A stretch of DNA of 64,000 nt from Chryseobacterium ginsenosidimutans (GCF_024807225.1 NZ_JANUCO010000001.1:1240001-1304000), one strand, 5' to 3'. Numbered from the stretch's first letter, positions 49,326-59,622 are shown. Made by a program: numbers and translations. Notes: generated by a model not told the origin, from the sequence alone.

Positions 49326-51980
49326 ATGAAAGAAAAAGAAAGATTATCCGACGTTACATGGAAAAAATGGGGCTCTTACGTCAGCAACCGTGAATGGGGA
49401 TTGGTACGCGAAGATTACAGCGAAAATGGTGACGCTTGGAATTACACCACTCACGACACAGCCGAAGCAAAAACCTATCGTTGGGGCGAAGAAGGAATTT
49501 GCGGAATTTGTGACGATCTCCAAAAGCTAGTTTTTTCAGTCGGATTCTGGAATAAAAAAGATAAAATGGTGAAAGAGCGTTTCTTTGGTCTCACCAACGG
49601 ACAAGGAAATCACGGGGAAGATGTAAAAGAATATTTTTATTATTTGGATTCCACACCGACGCATTCTTACATGAAGATGCTGTACAAATATCCTCAAAAT
49701 GCTTTTCCTTACGAAGATCTCATAAAAACAAACGCACAAAAAAGCAAAGAAGAACCCGAATACGAATTAATAGACACCGGAATTTTCGATAAAAATGAAT
49801 ATTTCGATATCTTTATTGAATATGCCAAAGAAAGTCAGAATGATATTTTAATCAAATTGACAATCGTCAATAAATCTGAAACGGAAGCTCCGTTGATAAT
49901 TCTACCGACAATTTGGTTTAGAAATATATGGAATTGGGGGTATGATGATTACAAACCTCAGATGAATTCTGAAGAATCGACTTCCATTACAATCAATCAT
50001 AAAGAATTAGAAACAAAAAATATCTATGCAAAACAATCTGAAAAAGTTCTGTTTTGTGATAATGAAACCAATAACGAAAGGCTTTATCAATCTCCAAACA
50101 AATCAAACTATACCAAAGACGGAATCAATGATTTTGTAATTAACGGAAATTCTCAATCTATAAATCCAAAAGATTTCGGAACAAAAGCTTCGTTTTTTAT
50201 CGACGAAAATTTTAACCCTAAAGAATCAAAAATCTTTGAGTTTAGGCTTTCTGACAAAGATTTAAAAGAACCTTTTAAAGATTTTAATGAAATTTTTAAT
50301 TCAAGACAAAAAGAAGCCGACGAATTTTACGAAGAAATCCAGGACGGAATAAAAACGGATGATGAAAAATTGGTTCAGAGACAGGCTTTCGCAGGAATGC
50401 TCTGGAACAAAATGTTTTATCATTACAACGTAGAAAAATGGCTCAAAGGTGATCCTGCAGAAATAAAACCATCAAAATCTCGCGAAAAAATCCGCAATTA
50501 CGAATGGAAACATCTCAATAATTACCATATTATTTCAATGCCCGATAAATGGGAATATCCGTGGTATGCGACTTGGGATCTGGCTTTTCATACGATAAGT
50601 TTTTCTTTAATTGATCCCGATTTTGCAAAGCATCAGTTAAAATTGTTCCTTTTTGAATGGTATATGCATCCGAACGGACAACTTCCTGCTTACGAATGGA
50701 ATTTGAGCGATGTGAATCCGCCGGTTCATGCATGGGCGGTTTTCAGGGTTTTTAAAATCGATGAATATTTAAATGATAAACCAGATATTGAGTTTCTGGA
50801 AAGTGCTTTTCAAAAACTGTTGATGAATTTCACTTGGTGGGTCAACAAAAAAGATAACAACGGAAATAATATTTTTGAAGGAGGGTTTTTAGGACTCGAT
50901 AATATTGGTGTTTTCGACAGAAATTTACCGCTTCCGAATGGCGAACATTTGGAACAGTCGGACGGAACAAGCTGGATGGCAATGTTTTCTCTGAATATGA
51001 TGAGAATTGCCCTGGAATTGGCTCTTTATAACAAGGTGTATGAAGAAATGGCGATGAAATTTTTTGAACATTTTCTTGCAATTGCCAATTCTCTCGACAA
51101 TATGGGTGACGAATGTTTCAGCTTGTGGGACGAGGAAGACGAATTCTTCTATGACGCCCTTTCTTCCAGCGACGGAAGCCACATGTATCTGAAATTGAGA
51201 ACGGCGGTTGGATTAATTCCTATGTTTGCTGTTGAAGTGATCGATGATGAAATGATTGAGAAATTGCCTAATTTCAAAAAAAGAATGAAATGGGTGATGG
51301 AAAATAAACCTGAATTGGCGGCTTTGGTTTCCCATTGGGAAGTAAAAGGGGAGGATTCTAAACATTTGCTTTCGCTTTTGCGTGGTCATCGTTTAAAAAG
51401 ATTATTAAGTCGAATGCTTGATCCTGAGCAGTTTTTGAGTGATTTCGGAGTTCGTGCTTTGTCGAAAGAGTATGAAAAGAATCCTTTTATGTTAAATTTA
51501 AACGAAATAAATTACACGGTAAAATATACTCCTGCAGAAAGTGATAGTGGGCTTTTTGGAGGAAACAGCAATTGGCGCGGTCCGATTTGGTTTCCTATTA
51601 ATTTTTTAATTATTGAAAGTCTGCAACGGTTTTTCTTTTATTACAGCCCCGATTTTATGGTGGAATATCCTACAGGAAGCGGAAATTATTCAAATCTGGA
51701 TGAGATTGCAGATGCTTTAAGTAAAAGATTATCTAAAATATTTTTGGAAGATGAAAACGGGAAACGTCCTGTCAACGGACAGTATCCAAGATTTCAAACT
51801 GATCCTGATTTTAAAGATTATGTTCCGTTCTACGAATATTTTCACGGTGACAGCGGACGTGGAGTAGGCGCTTCTCATCAAACGGGATGGACCGGTTTGA
51901 TTGCGAAAATTCTTCAGCCAAGATTTACCAAAAAAGAAATTGCAGAATCAGAAACCGAAATGCCGGATGACACGAAGTAA
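49326..51980 (+). CDS. GH63/MGH1-like glucosidase
   Basis: 884 residues from ATG 49326. The catalytic (alpha/alpha)6 barrel covers the second half: YPWYATWDLAFHTISFSL, LPAYEWNLSDVNPPVHAWAV, YDALSSSDGSHMYLKLR and NWRGPIWFPINFLIIESL are MGH1-like/GH63 signatures with the acidic catalytic residues. No signal peptide, so an intracellular hydrolase, probably of an alpha-glucoside or glucosylglycerate-type solute. It follows the SDR gene after a repeat region. Confidence 0.85.
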   Translation: MKEKERLSDVTWKKWGSYVSNREWGLVREDYSENGDAWNYTTHDTAEAKTYRWGEEGICGICDDLQKLVFSVGFWNKKDKMVKERFFGLTNGQGNHGEDVKEYFYYLDSTPTHSYMKMLYKYPQNAFPYEDLIKTNAQKSKEEPEYELIDTGIFDKNEYFDIFIEYAKESQNDILIKLTIVNKSETEAPLIILPTIWFRNIWNWGYDDYKPQMNSEESTSITINHKELETKNIYAKQSEKVLFCDNETNNERLYQSPNKSNYTKDGINDFVINGNSQSINPKDFGTKASFFIDENFNPKESKIFEFRLSDKDLKEPFKDFNEIFNSRQKEADEFYEEIQDGIKTDDEKLVQRQAFAGMLWNKMFYHYNVEKWLKGDPAEIKPSKSREKIRNYEWKHLNNYHIISMPDKWEYPWYATWDLAFHTISFSLIDPDFAKHQLKLFLFEWYMHPNGQLPAYEWNLSDVNPPVHAWAVFRVFKIDEYLNDKPDIEFLESAFQKLLMNFTWWVNKKDNNGNNIFEGGFLGLDNIGVFDRNLPLPNGEHLEQSDGTSWMAMFSLNMMRIALELALYNKVYEEMAMKFFEHFLAIANSLDNMGDECFSLWDEEDEFFYDALSSSDGSHMYLKLRTAVGLIPMFAVEVIDDEMIEKLPNFKKRMKWVMENKPELAALVSHWEVKGEDSKHLLSLLRGHRLKRLLSRMLDPEQFLSDFGVRALSKEYEKNPFMLNLNEINYTVKYTPAESDSGLFGGNSNWRGPIWFPINFLIIESLQRFFFYYSPDFMVEYPTGSGNYSNLDEIADALSKRLSKIFLEDENGKRPVNGQYPRFQTDPDFKDYVPFYEYFHGDSGRGVGASHQTGWTGLIAKILQPRFTKKEIAESETEMPDDTK

Positions 51981-52060
51981 CAAAAGTATGTAACGGAGGT
52001 ATTTATTTTAGATCAAAAGCTATAAAAGTAAACTGGATGTGTAATGAAAATCAATAATTT

Positions 52061-52747
52061 TTACTCAAATATCTGTTGTAGAACTTCCAATGAAGCGGGA
52101 GTTTTAAAATCTGTAATGTGATAATGATAATACACCAAAAGGCTGTCTAGAAAATCTTTCCGGAATGTTGAATGCACTTTTATCAGATAAGGATTTTCCA
52201 CAGAAAGAACGGCTTTCCAAATGGTTGAAATGTCTTCGGTGAAAAGTTGATGAGTGATGTGGGGTGAAAAGGTTCCGGTTTCGGGATCGAGATAATTTCC
52301 ATCATTAATTAATGGAGCAACTCCCTGAATTGTTAAAATTTTAATTAAAAATATTAAATGAGACTGGTAATTTTGGTTTTCCAGTTCATCTATAAATTCT
52401 TCAAGACAAAAGAAAATATTGTGATTTTTGTTCTCGTGTCTTAAGTTTTGATTCAAAAAATCTGAAACGAAAAAAACGACAGAATTACATTTAATATCAC
52501 TGTAAATATCATTGCTTTTTACCATCTCAAATTTTGAAATGGTTTGTATTCCGTTTCCTTTTAATGGATTTAAAGAAAAACTAAGCTTACTCAACGGGAG
52601 AAGCAAGGCTTTTTTCTTATTTCTTTTGGCATAAATACCTTTTAAAAAATAAGACTGAAAGCCATCCTCTTCTGTGAAACAATGCAAAACTGCATCATTT
52701 TCTCCGTACTTTATGTATGATAATAGAAACCCGTTTTGTGAATTCAT
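52061..52747 (-). CDS. recO: DNA repair protein RecO
   Basis: 228 residues. GFLLSYIKYGENDAVLHCF and YFLKGIYAKRNKKKALLLPL are the OB-fold start, and NPLKGNGIQTISKFEM continues it. RecO anneals DNA and loads RecA with RecR. The zinc-finger cysteines seen in some RecO proteins are absent, as is common. It overlaps the porZ stop by one base, so the two are coupled. Confidence 0.9.
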   Translation of the reverse strand: MNSQNGFLLSYIKYGENDAVLHCFTEEDGFQSYFLKGIYAKRNKKKALLLPLSKLSFSLNPLKGNGIQTISKFEMVKSNDIYSDIKCNSVVFFVSDFLNQNLRHENKNHNIFFCLEEFIDELENQNYQSHLIFLIKILTIQGVAPLINDGNYLDPETGTFSPHITHQLFTEDISTIWKAVLSVENPYLIKVHSTFRKDFLDSLLVYYHYHITDFKTPASLEVLQQIFE

Positions 52748-55032
52748 TAATTAACCACAGCTATCTTTGCAGTCGCTTTGTCAGAGCCGTCTTCGTTGGT
52801 CATTAGGACAAAATAAATCCCTGAAGCTACTCTTGTTCCTCTCATATTGTTTAGATCCCACTCATAATATCCACCTCTTGCGACAGCAGAATGAACTACG
52901 TTTCCAGCTGCATCTGCAATCCTGATATTGGTAACTTCTGCTAATCCTTTAATCGTAACTTTTCCTTTGAAATTAGAATAAACCACAGGATTTGGATACA
53001 CTAAAACATTTCCAAAATCTGAAGTTACATCTGAAACATCACCTTGATAAGTCACAATTCCGTCATAAGAAACGAAATAGACTTTTCCTGTTTTTCTGTC
53101 TACTTTAATATCTGTAATGCTGTTTGTAGGAAGCGGAGAATTTTCTTTTGTAAAATGTTTGATGGTTTGCTGTCCGTCCGCAGAAAGGTAATAAACACCA
53201 CCACCATCTACAGAAACCCACTTATGATCTCCTGCATCTACCTCAATCTGCAAAATCTGCCCATCTCTGAAAAGCTCTTCACCAAGACCATTTTGCTCAA
53301 TGATAATGGGCTCAACGGTTACACTTGCAGGAGTTTTAATGGCTGAAACAGCATTTGGTAGAATTCTTAATCCGACATCTCCACCAATCCATGCGTCACC
53401 GGATTTATCAAATGCTACTGATAGGGTACCTCCGGAAGTCGCTGCAAAGCCGTTTGCCTGACTCAAAATATATGCTGTATCGTCGGACGTATTTACTGTA
53501 TTTTTTGCGTCATAGGTTATAAAACCATTAATTCTTGGAATAGGTATCCATAGTAGACCTTCATAAAACAAAGGTTTTTGAGCACCTCCAAAACTTGAAG
53601 TTGTATTTTTTATAAGAAAATCATCAGTTGCTCTATCATATGCTCCTATTGCAGTGAAAGGACCTTGTGCTGCACCTTCTCCCGAAAATGGTATTGTTGC
53701 AAATAAATTGTTTGAATCATCAAAAGCAAAACCTACGGGGCGGCGTGTATTTAAATCATTAGTACCTAAATTATAACTTTTAGTAAACGTAAAGTCTTTA
53801 CTACCTGCATTATATTTCATTTTATAAATACCTTGACCTGGAGCAAGAGTATAATTGGTAAAGAAAATATCATTAGGATTTACCGGGTCTGAAACTACAT
53901 CTAAAACATTAAATCTTGTTGTACTCCCTACAAAGTATGAAGGATAGATCCATTCCACTCCGTTGAAATAATAGAACCCGGGATTCTTTGGATTAAGAGT
54001 TGCGGTATTAAATCTGTTTTCCCTTCCACCACTGGAAACTAATATTTGATTTTCACCATACAAACTTATTTTGTAAGCATAGTTAAAATAAGGTCCGTCT
54101 GGTTTGAAAGAATTACTGGCTTCATTTTTTATTCCGGATAAAATTGTTCCGCCATAAACGCTGCTTCCGACAGTTGTTGCAGTATTACATTCTTCTCCGA
54201 AACTAACGGTATTATTGAAATTTCCATTGGTGTTGAATGTATAAACTCTGTTGAGATCTGTTACCGTAATATTCGTACTGGTGACAACCAGATCATGAAC
54301 GTTGGTAAACGTCTGTGAAAGAGCAACAGGAGCTCCTCCGTTATATAAATAACCTGTTGTTGCCGATGAAAAACTTAAAACGCCTTCAGAATCAATATGC
54401 TTAAAAGAACCTGCCATTTCATTAACCCATGTTGTGAAAACTGGGAAAGTGGTGTTCATATCATGAGTTTTCAAACCTGTATTGGTTACAGAATATACCT
54501 TGTTCCCAAAAATGGTCGCTTCATTACTTGCTTCGTAAACTCCACCTGATAAGAAAAATGCAGAATCTTTAAACTCTTTCTTTTTAAGATCAAAAATAGA
54601 AACTCCGTATCCTACAGAAATAACAGCCAGATCTCCTGTAATAGAGATATGATTAATTTTTTTACTTCCGTTATAGCCTGTTGCAATCGGGATATCCACC
54701 ACATATTTTACGCCATCTGGAGAAATCACATCCAACGAACCGTTTTGATATCCTATAAGTCCTATTTTGTTTTGAGGATTATAATCGAAAGCTGAAATTT
54801 TCACCTCGTGCAAGCCGTTTGCTTTAGACAGCTTGGTAATTTCGCCTGTTGAAATTGTATAATAGAATATCCCATTTTCTGCGGCTGCCACTATTTTTCC
54901 ATTATCTTCTTTCATAGCAAGAACGTTGTTGTAAGAAAACAGATCTGCCCATTTTTTTGAAGAAATAGTCTGTGCATTTGCTACTTGCAGGGATGCCAAA
55001 ATACCAAGGGAAATTAAAGAGAGTTTTTTCAT
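52747..55032 (-). CDS. porZ: PorZ-like type IX secretion protein
   Basis: 761 residues. Signal peptide (LISLGILASLQVANAQ), two regions of beta-propeller repeats (KKWADLFSYNNVLAMKEDNG, DHKWVSVDGGGVYYLSADG), and a C-terminal T9SS-type Ig-like domain (VLVYPNPVVYSNFKGKVTI, ending RVASGIYFVLM). This order and its position upstream of recO match PorZ of the type IX secretion attachment complex on the cell surface. It is part of a co-directional unit with the downstream recO. Confidence 0.88.
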   Translation of the reverse strand: MKKLSLISLGILASLQVANAQTISSKKWADLFSYNNVLAMKEDNGKIVAAAENGIFYYTISTGEITKLSKANGLHEVKISAFDYNPQNKIGLIGYQNGSLDVISPDGVKYVVDIPIATGYNGSKKINHISITGDLAVISVGYGVSIFDLKKKEFKDSAFFLSGGVYEASNEATIFGNKVYSVTNTGLKTHDMNTTFPVFTTWVNEMAGSFKHIDSEGVLSFSSATTGYLYNGGAPVALSQTFTNVHDLVVTSTNITVTDLNRVYTFNTNGNFNNTVSFGEECNTATTVGSSVYGGTILSGIKNEASNSFKPDGPYFNYAYKISLYGENQILVSSGGRENRFNTATLNPKNPGFYYFNGVEWIYPSYFVGSTTRFNVLDVVSDPVNPNDIFFTNYTLAPGQGIYKMKYNAGSKDFTFTKSYNLGTNDLNTRRPVGFAFDDSNNLFATIPFSGEGAAQGPFTAIGAYDRATDDFLIKNTTSSFGGAQKPLFYEGLLWIPIPRINGFITYDAKNTVNTSDDTAYILSQANGFAATSGGTLSVAFDKSGDAWIGGDVGLRILPNAVSAIKTPASVTVEPIIIEQNGLGEELFRDGQILQIEVDAGDHKWVSVDGGGVYYLSADGQQTIKHFTKENSPLPTNSITDIKVDRKTGKVYFVSYDGIVTYQGDVSDVTSDFGNVLVYPNPVVYSNFKGKVTIKGLAEVTNIRIADAAGNVVHSAVARGGYYEWDLNNMRGTRVASGIYFVLMTNEDGSDKATAKIAVVN

Positions 55033-55034
55033 GC

Positions 55035-55985
55035 TTATGCTATTATGCTGCTGTCAATTGCCTGATTGTTCCAGGAAATATGTTTTACGTTTTTATTTGA
55101 GTCGAAGAAGAAATCTATTCTGCCTAAAAGAAGACCTGCCCAACCAACCTGATTCACCAGAACATTTTTACCTTGTCTGTTGGTAAATTTTTGAGGTTCC
55201 GGTAAGAAAGTATGAGTGTGACCACCCAGAATAATATCAATATTTTCTGTTTTGGCGGCTAAAATTTTATCACATACTTTATTGGGTTCATCTTTATATT
55301 CGTAGCCGATGTGTGAAAGGCAGATTACCAGATCACATTTTTGTTCGTTTTTAAGGAAGTTGGAATAATGCTGAGCAACATCAATCGGGTCAGAATACAC
55401 CGTTTCTCCATATTGTTTTTTGCCAACCAATCCGTCTAATTGAATTCCTACCGCAAAAATCCCGACTTTGATTCCGTTTTTGTTGAAAATCTTGTATTGA
55501 GAAGTTTTTCCGTCAAGAATTGTATTTTTAAAATCATAATTCGAACAGATAAAAGGAAATTGCGCATTTGGCAAAACCTTTAAAAATCCATCTAAACTAT
55601 TATCAAAATCATGGTTTCCCATAGTTGAAGCATCATACTTCATCATAGACATTAATTTAAACTCCAGTTCACCCCCAAAGAAGTTAAAATAAGGAGTTCC
55701 CTGAAAAATATCGCCTGAATCAAGAAGCAAAACATTAGATTCCTGACTTCTGATTTGCTGAATTAAACTTGCCCTTCTCGCAAAACCTCCTTGATTAGGA
55801 TTTTTGGTATAACTTGCATCAAAAGGTTCTATTCTGCTGTGTTGATCGTTGGTATGAAGAATTGTCAGTTTGTTTTCGGATTTAAAATCTAAGATTTTTA
55901 ATTCCTCCGCCATCATCATATTCGGAGCTAAAGCCATTGCTAAAGTTCCGCCACCTATTGCTTTTAAAAACTTTTTTCTATCCAT
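55035..55985 (-). CDS. 5'-nucleotidase-type metallophosphoesterase with Tat-like signal
   Basis: 316 residues. The start (MDRKKFLKAIGGGTLAMALA) looks like a twin-arginine or similar export signal, with RK in place of RR. Metal motifs are LTILHTNDQHSRIEP, LLLDSGDIFQG, STMGNHDFDN and LGGHTHTFLP. This is the N-terminal catalytic half of UshA/5'-nucleotidase. The C-terminal half is the separate upstream gene, one base away. Confidence 0.92.
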   Translation of the reverse strand: MDRKKFLKAIGGGTLAMALAPNMMMAEELKILDFKSENKLTILHTNDQHSRIEPFDASYTKNPNQGGFARRASLIQQIRSQESNVLLLDSGDIFQGTPYFNFFGGELEFKLMSMMKYDASTMGNHDFDNSLDGFLKVLPNAQFPFICSNYDFKNTILDGKTSQYKIFNKNGIKVGIFAVGIQLDGLVGKKQYGETVYSDPIDVAQHYSNFLKNEQKCDLVICLSHIGYEYKDEPNKVCDKILAAKTENIDIILGGHTHTFLPEPQKFTNRQGKNVLVNQVGWAGLLLGRIDFFFDSNKNVKHISWNNQAIDSSIIA

Positions 55986-56743
55986 TACTTCTTACCGATA
56001 AAATTTAAACGAACATCTGTATTTGCTACAACTTCAGGATTTTTCTTAAAATAATCGATGAAAAGATCTCTTAATTTAATTCCTGTAGAGATAGATTCTC
56101 CTTTTGCGAAGAATTTCATGTTGTCACCACCCAAAGCCAGATAATCAGACGTTGCGATGTAATAATCCTGAGTCGGATTTACTGCTTTTCCGTTAATTAA
56201 AGACTTTGTAAGTTGTCCGCCGTTTGTTTCAATGTATAAATGAGAAACGGGATTGTTCACCTGAGTTTTTGCATAATAATCAAAAAGCCCCTGCAAATCT
56301 GATCCTTTCATTTTAACAATAATCACTTCATTTTCGAACGGCATTACTTCAAACACACTTTTAAGTAAAATATCGCCTTGTCCGATTGTTGTACGGATTC
56401 CTCCGATATTAATCAATGCGGCATCTACATTTTTTTGAAGGTTTGCTTTCGTCCATTCATCAGCTCCATCGAATGTATAATCTGCTAAAAGATTGCCCAA
56501 ATTACTATTGTCCCCCTGTTTTGTGAGGTCTACATTGGTGTGAGAGATCTTCTGATTCATCTCTTTATCCAGTTTTTGCTTATAAGGTTCAATAATTTTT
56601 ACAAACTCCTCGTCATTCTTTAGCTCATTATTAATAGAAATATTCTTCTGAGTCTCCACATTCGCCACCTGCAACGGAGAAGCCGTCTTACAAGCGGAAA
56701 GTGTAGCCAGAACAATTCCTAGTAACAAGAATTTATTTTTCAT
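55985..56743 (-). CDS. 5'-nucleotidase C-terminal domain lipoprotein
   Basis: 252 residues from the ATG at 56743; lipobox (LLLGIVLATLSAC). NLLADYTFDGADEW, AALINIGGIRTTIGQGDIL (split around it) and DYYIATSDYLALGGDNM are the substrate-binding domain of 5'-nucleotidases. In most bacteria this is fused to the phosphoesterase domain; here the two halves are separate genes that overlap by one base. Confidence 0.9.
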   Translation of the reverse strand: MKNKFLLLGIVLATLSACKTASPLQVANVETQKNISINNELKNDEEFVKIIEPYKQKLDKEMNQKISHTNVDLTKQGDNSNLGNLLADYTFDGADEWTKANLQKNVDAALINIGGIRTTIGQGDILLKSVFEVMPFENEVIIVKMKGSDLQGLFDYYAKTQVNNPVSHLYIETNGGQLTKSLINGKAVNPTQDYYIATSDYLALGGDNMKFFAKGESISTGIKLRDLFIDYFKKNPEVVANTDVRLNFIGKK

Positions 56744-56832
56744 ATGCAACAAATTATCTTTTAGTATATGCAAATATAATTATATGTATAATAAAACATT
56801 ATTATTTATTGTAAATTCTTAGCTTAAATTAT

Positions 56833-56840
56833 TAAATTTG
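56833..56840 (+). promoter_or_regulatory. -7 promoter element of dapA
   Basis: TAAATTTG matches TAnnTTTG; TTG about 20 bases upstream could be the -33 element. The ATG follows 20 bases later. Confidence 0.55.
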
Positions 56841-56859
56841 GCAAAAATAATTCTAACAG

Positions 56860-57732
56860 ATGAGCATTTTAAAAGGAGTAGGTGTTGCGTTGGTAACGCC
56901 CTTTAATGAAGATTTATCCGTTGATTTCGAGAGTTTAACAAAACTTATTGACTACAATATCGAAAACGGAACCAATTATTTAGTTGTTTTGGGAACTACG
57001 GCAGAAGCTGCAACGCTTTCTGAAGAGGAGAAGAAACAGGTGATTGAGCATATCATTAAGGTTAATAATAAACGTCTTCCTTTAGTATTGGGAATTGGCG
57101 GCAATAATACTCTTGAAGTAAAGAAACAAATCGAAGAAGCAGATTTATCCGCATTTGAAGCGGTACTTTCTGTGTCTCCATATTATAATAAACCTAATCA
57201 GGAAGGGCTTTATCAGCATTATAAAATGTTGGCTTCTACAGGAAAAAATATCATTATTTATAACGTTCCAGGAAGAACGGGGCAAAATGTGGAAGCAGAA
57301 ACTACTTTACGTTTGGCAAATGAATTCCCGAATTTGTTCTTAATTAAAGAAGCTGCACCCAATATTCTTCAGTATTTTGATATTTTAAGAAAAAAGCCGG
57401 AAGGTTTCAATTTGGTTTCTGGTGATGATGAATTCACGCTTCCTGTAACTTTAGCAGGTGGAAATGGGGTGATTTCTGTTATCGGACAAGGGTATCCGAA
57501 AGAATTTTCTACAATGGTTCAGTTGGCTTTTGACGGAAAAGTGAAAGAAGCATATGAAATCCACAACAAATTGGTTGAGATCACAAGATTGATTTTTGCA
57601 GAAGGAAACCCTTGCGGAATTAAAGTGATACTAACTGAAAAAGGAATCATTAAAAATTATTTAAGACTTCCTCTTGTTGCTGCTTCAGAAGGATTGTATG
57701 CTAAAATTAAAGCTGAAATGGCGAACATTTAA
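56860..57732 (+). CDS. dapA: 4-hydroxy-tetrahydrodipicolinate synthase
   Basis: 290 residues. GVGVALVTPFNEDLSVDF, GTTAEAATLSEEEK, the Tyr motif IIYNVPGRTGQN and Schiff-base lysine FLIKEAAPN are all present. It condenses pyruvate with aspartate semialdehyde in the lysine/diaminopimelate pathway. Normal length. Confidence 0.96.
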   Translation: MSILKGVGVALVTPFNEDLSVDFESLTKLIDYNIENGTNYLVVLGTTAEAATLSEEEKKQVIEHIIKVNNKRLPLVLGIGGNNTLEVKKQIEEADLSAFEAVLSVSPYYNKPNQEGLYQHYKMLASTGKNIIIYNVPGRTGQNVEAETTLRLANEFPNLFLIKEAAPNILQYFDILRKKPEGFNLVSGDDEFTLPVTLAGGNGVISVIGQGYPKEFSTMVQLAFDGKVKEAYEIHNKLVEITRLIFAEGNPCGIKVILTEKGIIKNYLRLPLVAASEGLYAKIKAEMANI

Positions 57733-57756
57733 AAGTAAAATTTACAATACATATAA

Positions 57757-57787
57757 AGTGGAAAGTTTAGGCTTTTCACTTTTTTTA
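57757..57787 (+). terminator. terminator of dapA
   Basis: AAAGTGGAAA and TTTTCACTTT pair, followed by T. Confidence 0.75.
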
Positions 57788-57804
57788 ATCATAAAAATCA
57801 AAAT

Positions 57805-58308
57805 ATGAAATTCATAAAAGCCACAGAAAACGATATCCCCTTGATTCAGGATTTGGCGAGAAGATCCTGGGAAAATGCTTATGCAGAAATACTTTCCGGC
57901 GAACAGATGGAATATATGTTGTCGACAATGTATTCTCAGGAAGAAATTGCGGATCATTTAAAGAAATCAAATTATCATTATTTTTTAATTAAAGATGAAA
58001 CCAACGATTCTTTTGAAGGATTTATCGGGTATGAAAATAACTATGAAGAAGGAACTACAAAACTTCACAGAATTTATCTGATTCCGGAAAGTAAAGGAAA
58101 AGGTTTCGGAAAAGGAGCATTAGAATTTTTAAATGAGAAAGTAAAAGAGAGTGGAGATGAAAGAATTATTTTAAATGTAAATAAGCATAATTCAGCAAAA
58201 AAATTCTACGAATCACAAGGTTACAGCGTATATGATGAAGGTATTTTTGATATAGGGAATAATTTTTTCATGGACGATTATTTAATGGAATTTTTAATTC
58301 ACAAGTAA
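57805..58308 (+). CDS. GNAT-family N-acetyltransferase
   Basis: 167 residues. The acetyl-CoA site is LIPESKGKGFGKGALEFL and the C-terminal motif VNKHNSAKKFYESQGY. FIKATENDIPLIQDLARRSW is the usual start. Substrate unknown; spermidine/PaiA-like acetyltransferases share this form. Confidence 0.88.
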   Translation: MKFIKATENDIPLIQDLARRSWENAYAEILSGEQMEYMLSTMYSQEEIADHLKKSNYHYFLIKDETNDSFEGFIGYENNYEEGTTKLHRIYLIPESKGKGFGKGALEFLNEKVKESGDERIILNVNKHNSAKKFYESQGYSVYDEGIFDIGNNFFMDDYLMEFLIHK

Positions 58309-58367
58309 ATGACTTAAAATTCTGTAACATTTACCTGTAATTCTATAAGAGGTGATGTATTTTTTTT

Positions 58368-58508
58368 CTTCATCTTTGCAATAGAACCAAATCACATAAA
58401 TATAATACATTCATATGCTTGGTCTTAAGCTGTTTGGCTTTTTATCAGTATATTTTTTTTCATCCTTAGTGTTTAAATTCCTGTATTCATCAATACAGGG
58501 ATTTTTTT
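58368..58508 (+). ncRNA. candidate short transcript with promoter and terminator
   Basis: CATCTTTGC near 58371 could be a -7 box, and CCTGTATT/AATACAGG with seven T (about 58480-58508) is a good intrinsic terminator. The 110 nt between them hold no convincing ORF that stops before the terminator. It may be a small RNA or a leader/attenuator for the AraC-type gene. Confidence 0.4.
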
Positions 58509-58600
58509 GTATGTATGCTTTGAATAGAGAATTTGCACTATTTCACCTATAATTGAAATAAAAAAATTATATTTACATCAACATTAAATACATTAATAGG

Positions 58601-59179
58601 ATGAAAATGTATGTGAAATTTGATTTCAATACGCTTTGTAAGAAGATATTGGATGAAAAACTAAAGGAACAGGGCTTGAAATACCGATTGGTAAACGTCG
58701 GTGAAGTAGAGTTTTACGAATCTTTTACGGAAGAACAGCATAAGACTTTTAAGAAAAGCCTTGAAGATTACGGGATAGAAATTATAGAGAGCCAGAAAAC
58801 AGCGTTGGTGCAAAAAATCAAAGATGTGATTGTAGAATTGGTTTTCTCTAACGAAATTATTCCCGTAAAGGCATCGATCTATATTGCAGAAAAACTGAAT
58901 CACAGCTACGGTTATCTGTCTAATCTTTTTTCTGAGGTTACGTATACTTCAATAGAAAATTTCATTATTATTCAAAAAATAGAACATGCGAAAGAACTGA
59001 TGATCAGAAAAAAGCAAAATCTTACGGAAATTGCTCACCGACTGAATTATTCCAGTGTGGCTCATTTAAGCACTCAATTTAAAAACACAACAGGAATTAC
59101 ACCTTCCCAGTTTCAGAAAATCGTGATGATGAGAAGGAAAACCCAGCATTTTGATCAGCAATATCGTAAGGTTGTATGA
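58601..59179 (+). CDS. AraC-type HTH transcriptional regulator
   Basis: 192 residues. The C-terminal half is an AraC DNA-binding domain (ASIYIAEKLNHSYGYLSNLF, TEIAHRLNYSSVAHLSTQFK). The N-terminal part is short and has no cupin. The stop overlaps the ATG of the next gene by four bases. The pair probably works together. Confidence 0.85.
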   Translation: MKMYVKFDFNTLCKKILDEKLKEQGLKYRLVNVGEVEFYESFTEEQHKTFKKSLEDYGIEIIESQKTALVQKIKDVIVELVFSNEIIPVKASIYIAEKLNHSYGYLSNLFSEVTYTSIENFIIIQKIEHAKELMIRKKQNLTEIAHRLNYSSVAHLSTQFKNTTGITPSQFQKIVMMRRKTQHFDQQYRKVV

Positions 59180-59622
59180 ATAAAGAATATGTTAATGTGA
59201 TCTTGGCAGATTCTGATGAAGGCAGCCACGTGCTTTTTAAAAATATATTTCAGGATTTGAAAATGGGAATCAAAGTTCGGACATTTTTTAGTGGTGAAGA
59301 TCTTATGAATTACCTGAACAGCGAAGAGGCAATGATCCCCGAAATTTTATTTATGAACTATGATATTCCCTCAAAAAGCAGTTTAGAATGTTTGGTTGAG
59401 ATTAAATCTGATTTTAAGTTTGATCATATGGTAACGGCAATTTATTCGGATCGTCTTTCGGTTGAGGAAGAGGAAGAAGTTTTTGTAAAAGAAGCAAATA
59501 TTTTTATGAAACAGCCTGATAACTACAAAGATCTGAAAAAAGTGCTTACCGAAATAATGACAATTAATTGGCAATATCATACTTCAGGACTGAACAAAAA
59601 TAATTTTATCATGAAAGTGTGA
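59176..59622 (+). CDS. receiver-like protein lacking the phospho-acceptor Asp
   Basis: 148 residues, a response-regulator fold: VNVILADSDEGSHVLF (acidic pocket), ILFMNYDIPSKSS (strand 3), TAIYSDR and IFMKQPDN (conserved Thr/Ser and Lys). Aligned on the Pro, the usual acceptor Asp appears as Asn in FMNYDIP, so phosphorylation there is unlikely unless the next Asp is used. Translationally coupled to the AraC-type gene. Confidence 0.7.
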   Translation: MNKEYVNVILADSDEGSHVLFKNIFQDLKMGIKVRTFFSGEDLMNYLNSEEAMIPEILFMNYDIPSKSSLECLVEIKSDFKFDHMVTAIYSDRLSVEEEEEVFVKEANIFMKQPDNYKDLKKVLTEIMTINWQYHTSGLNKNNFIMKV

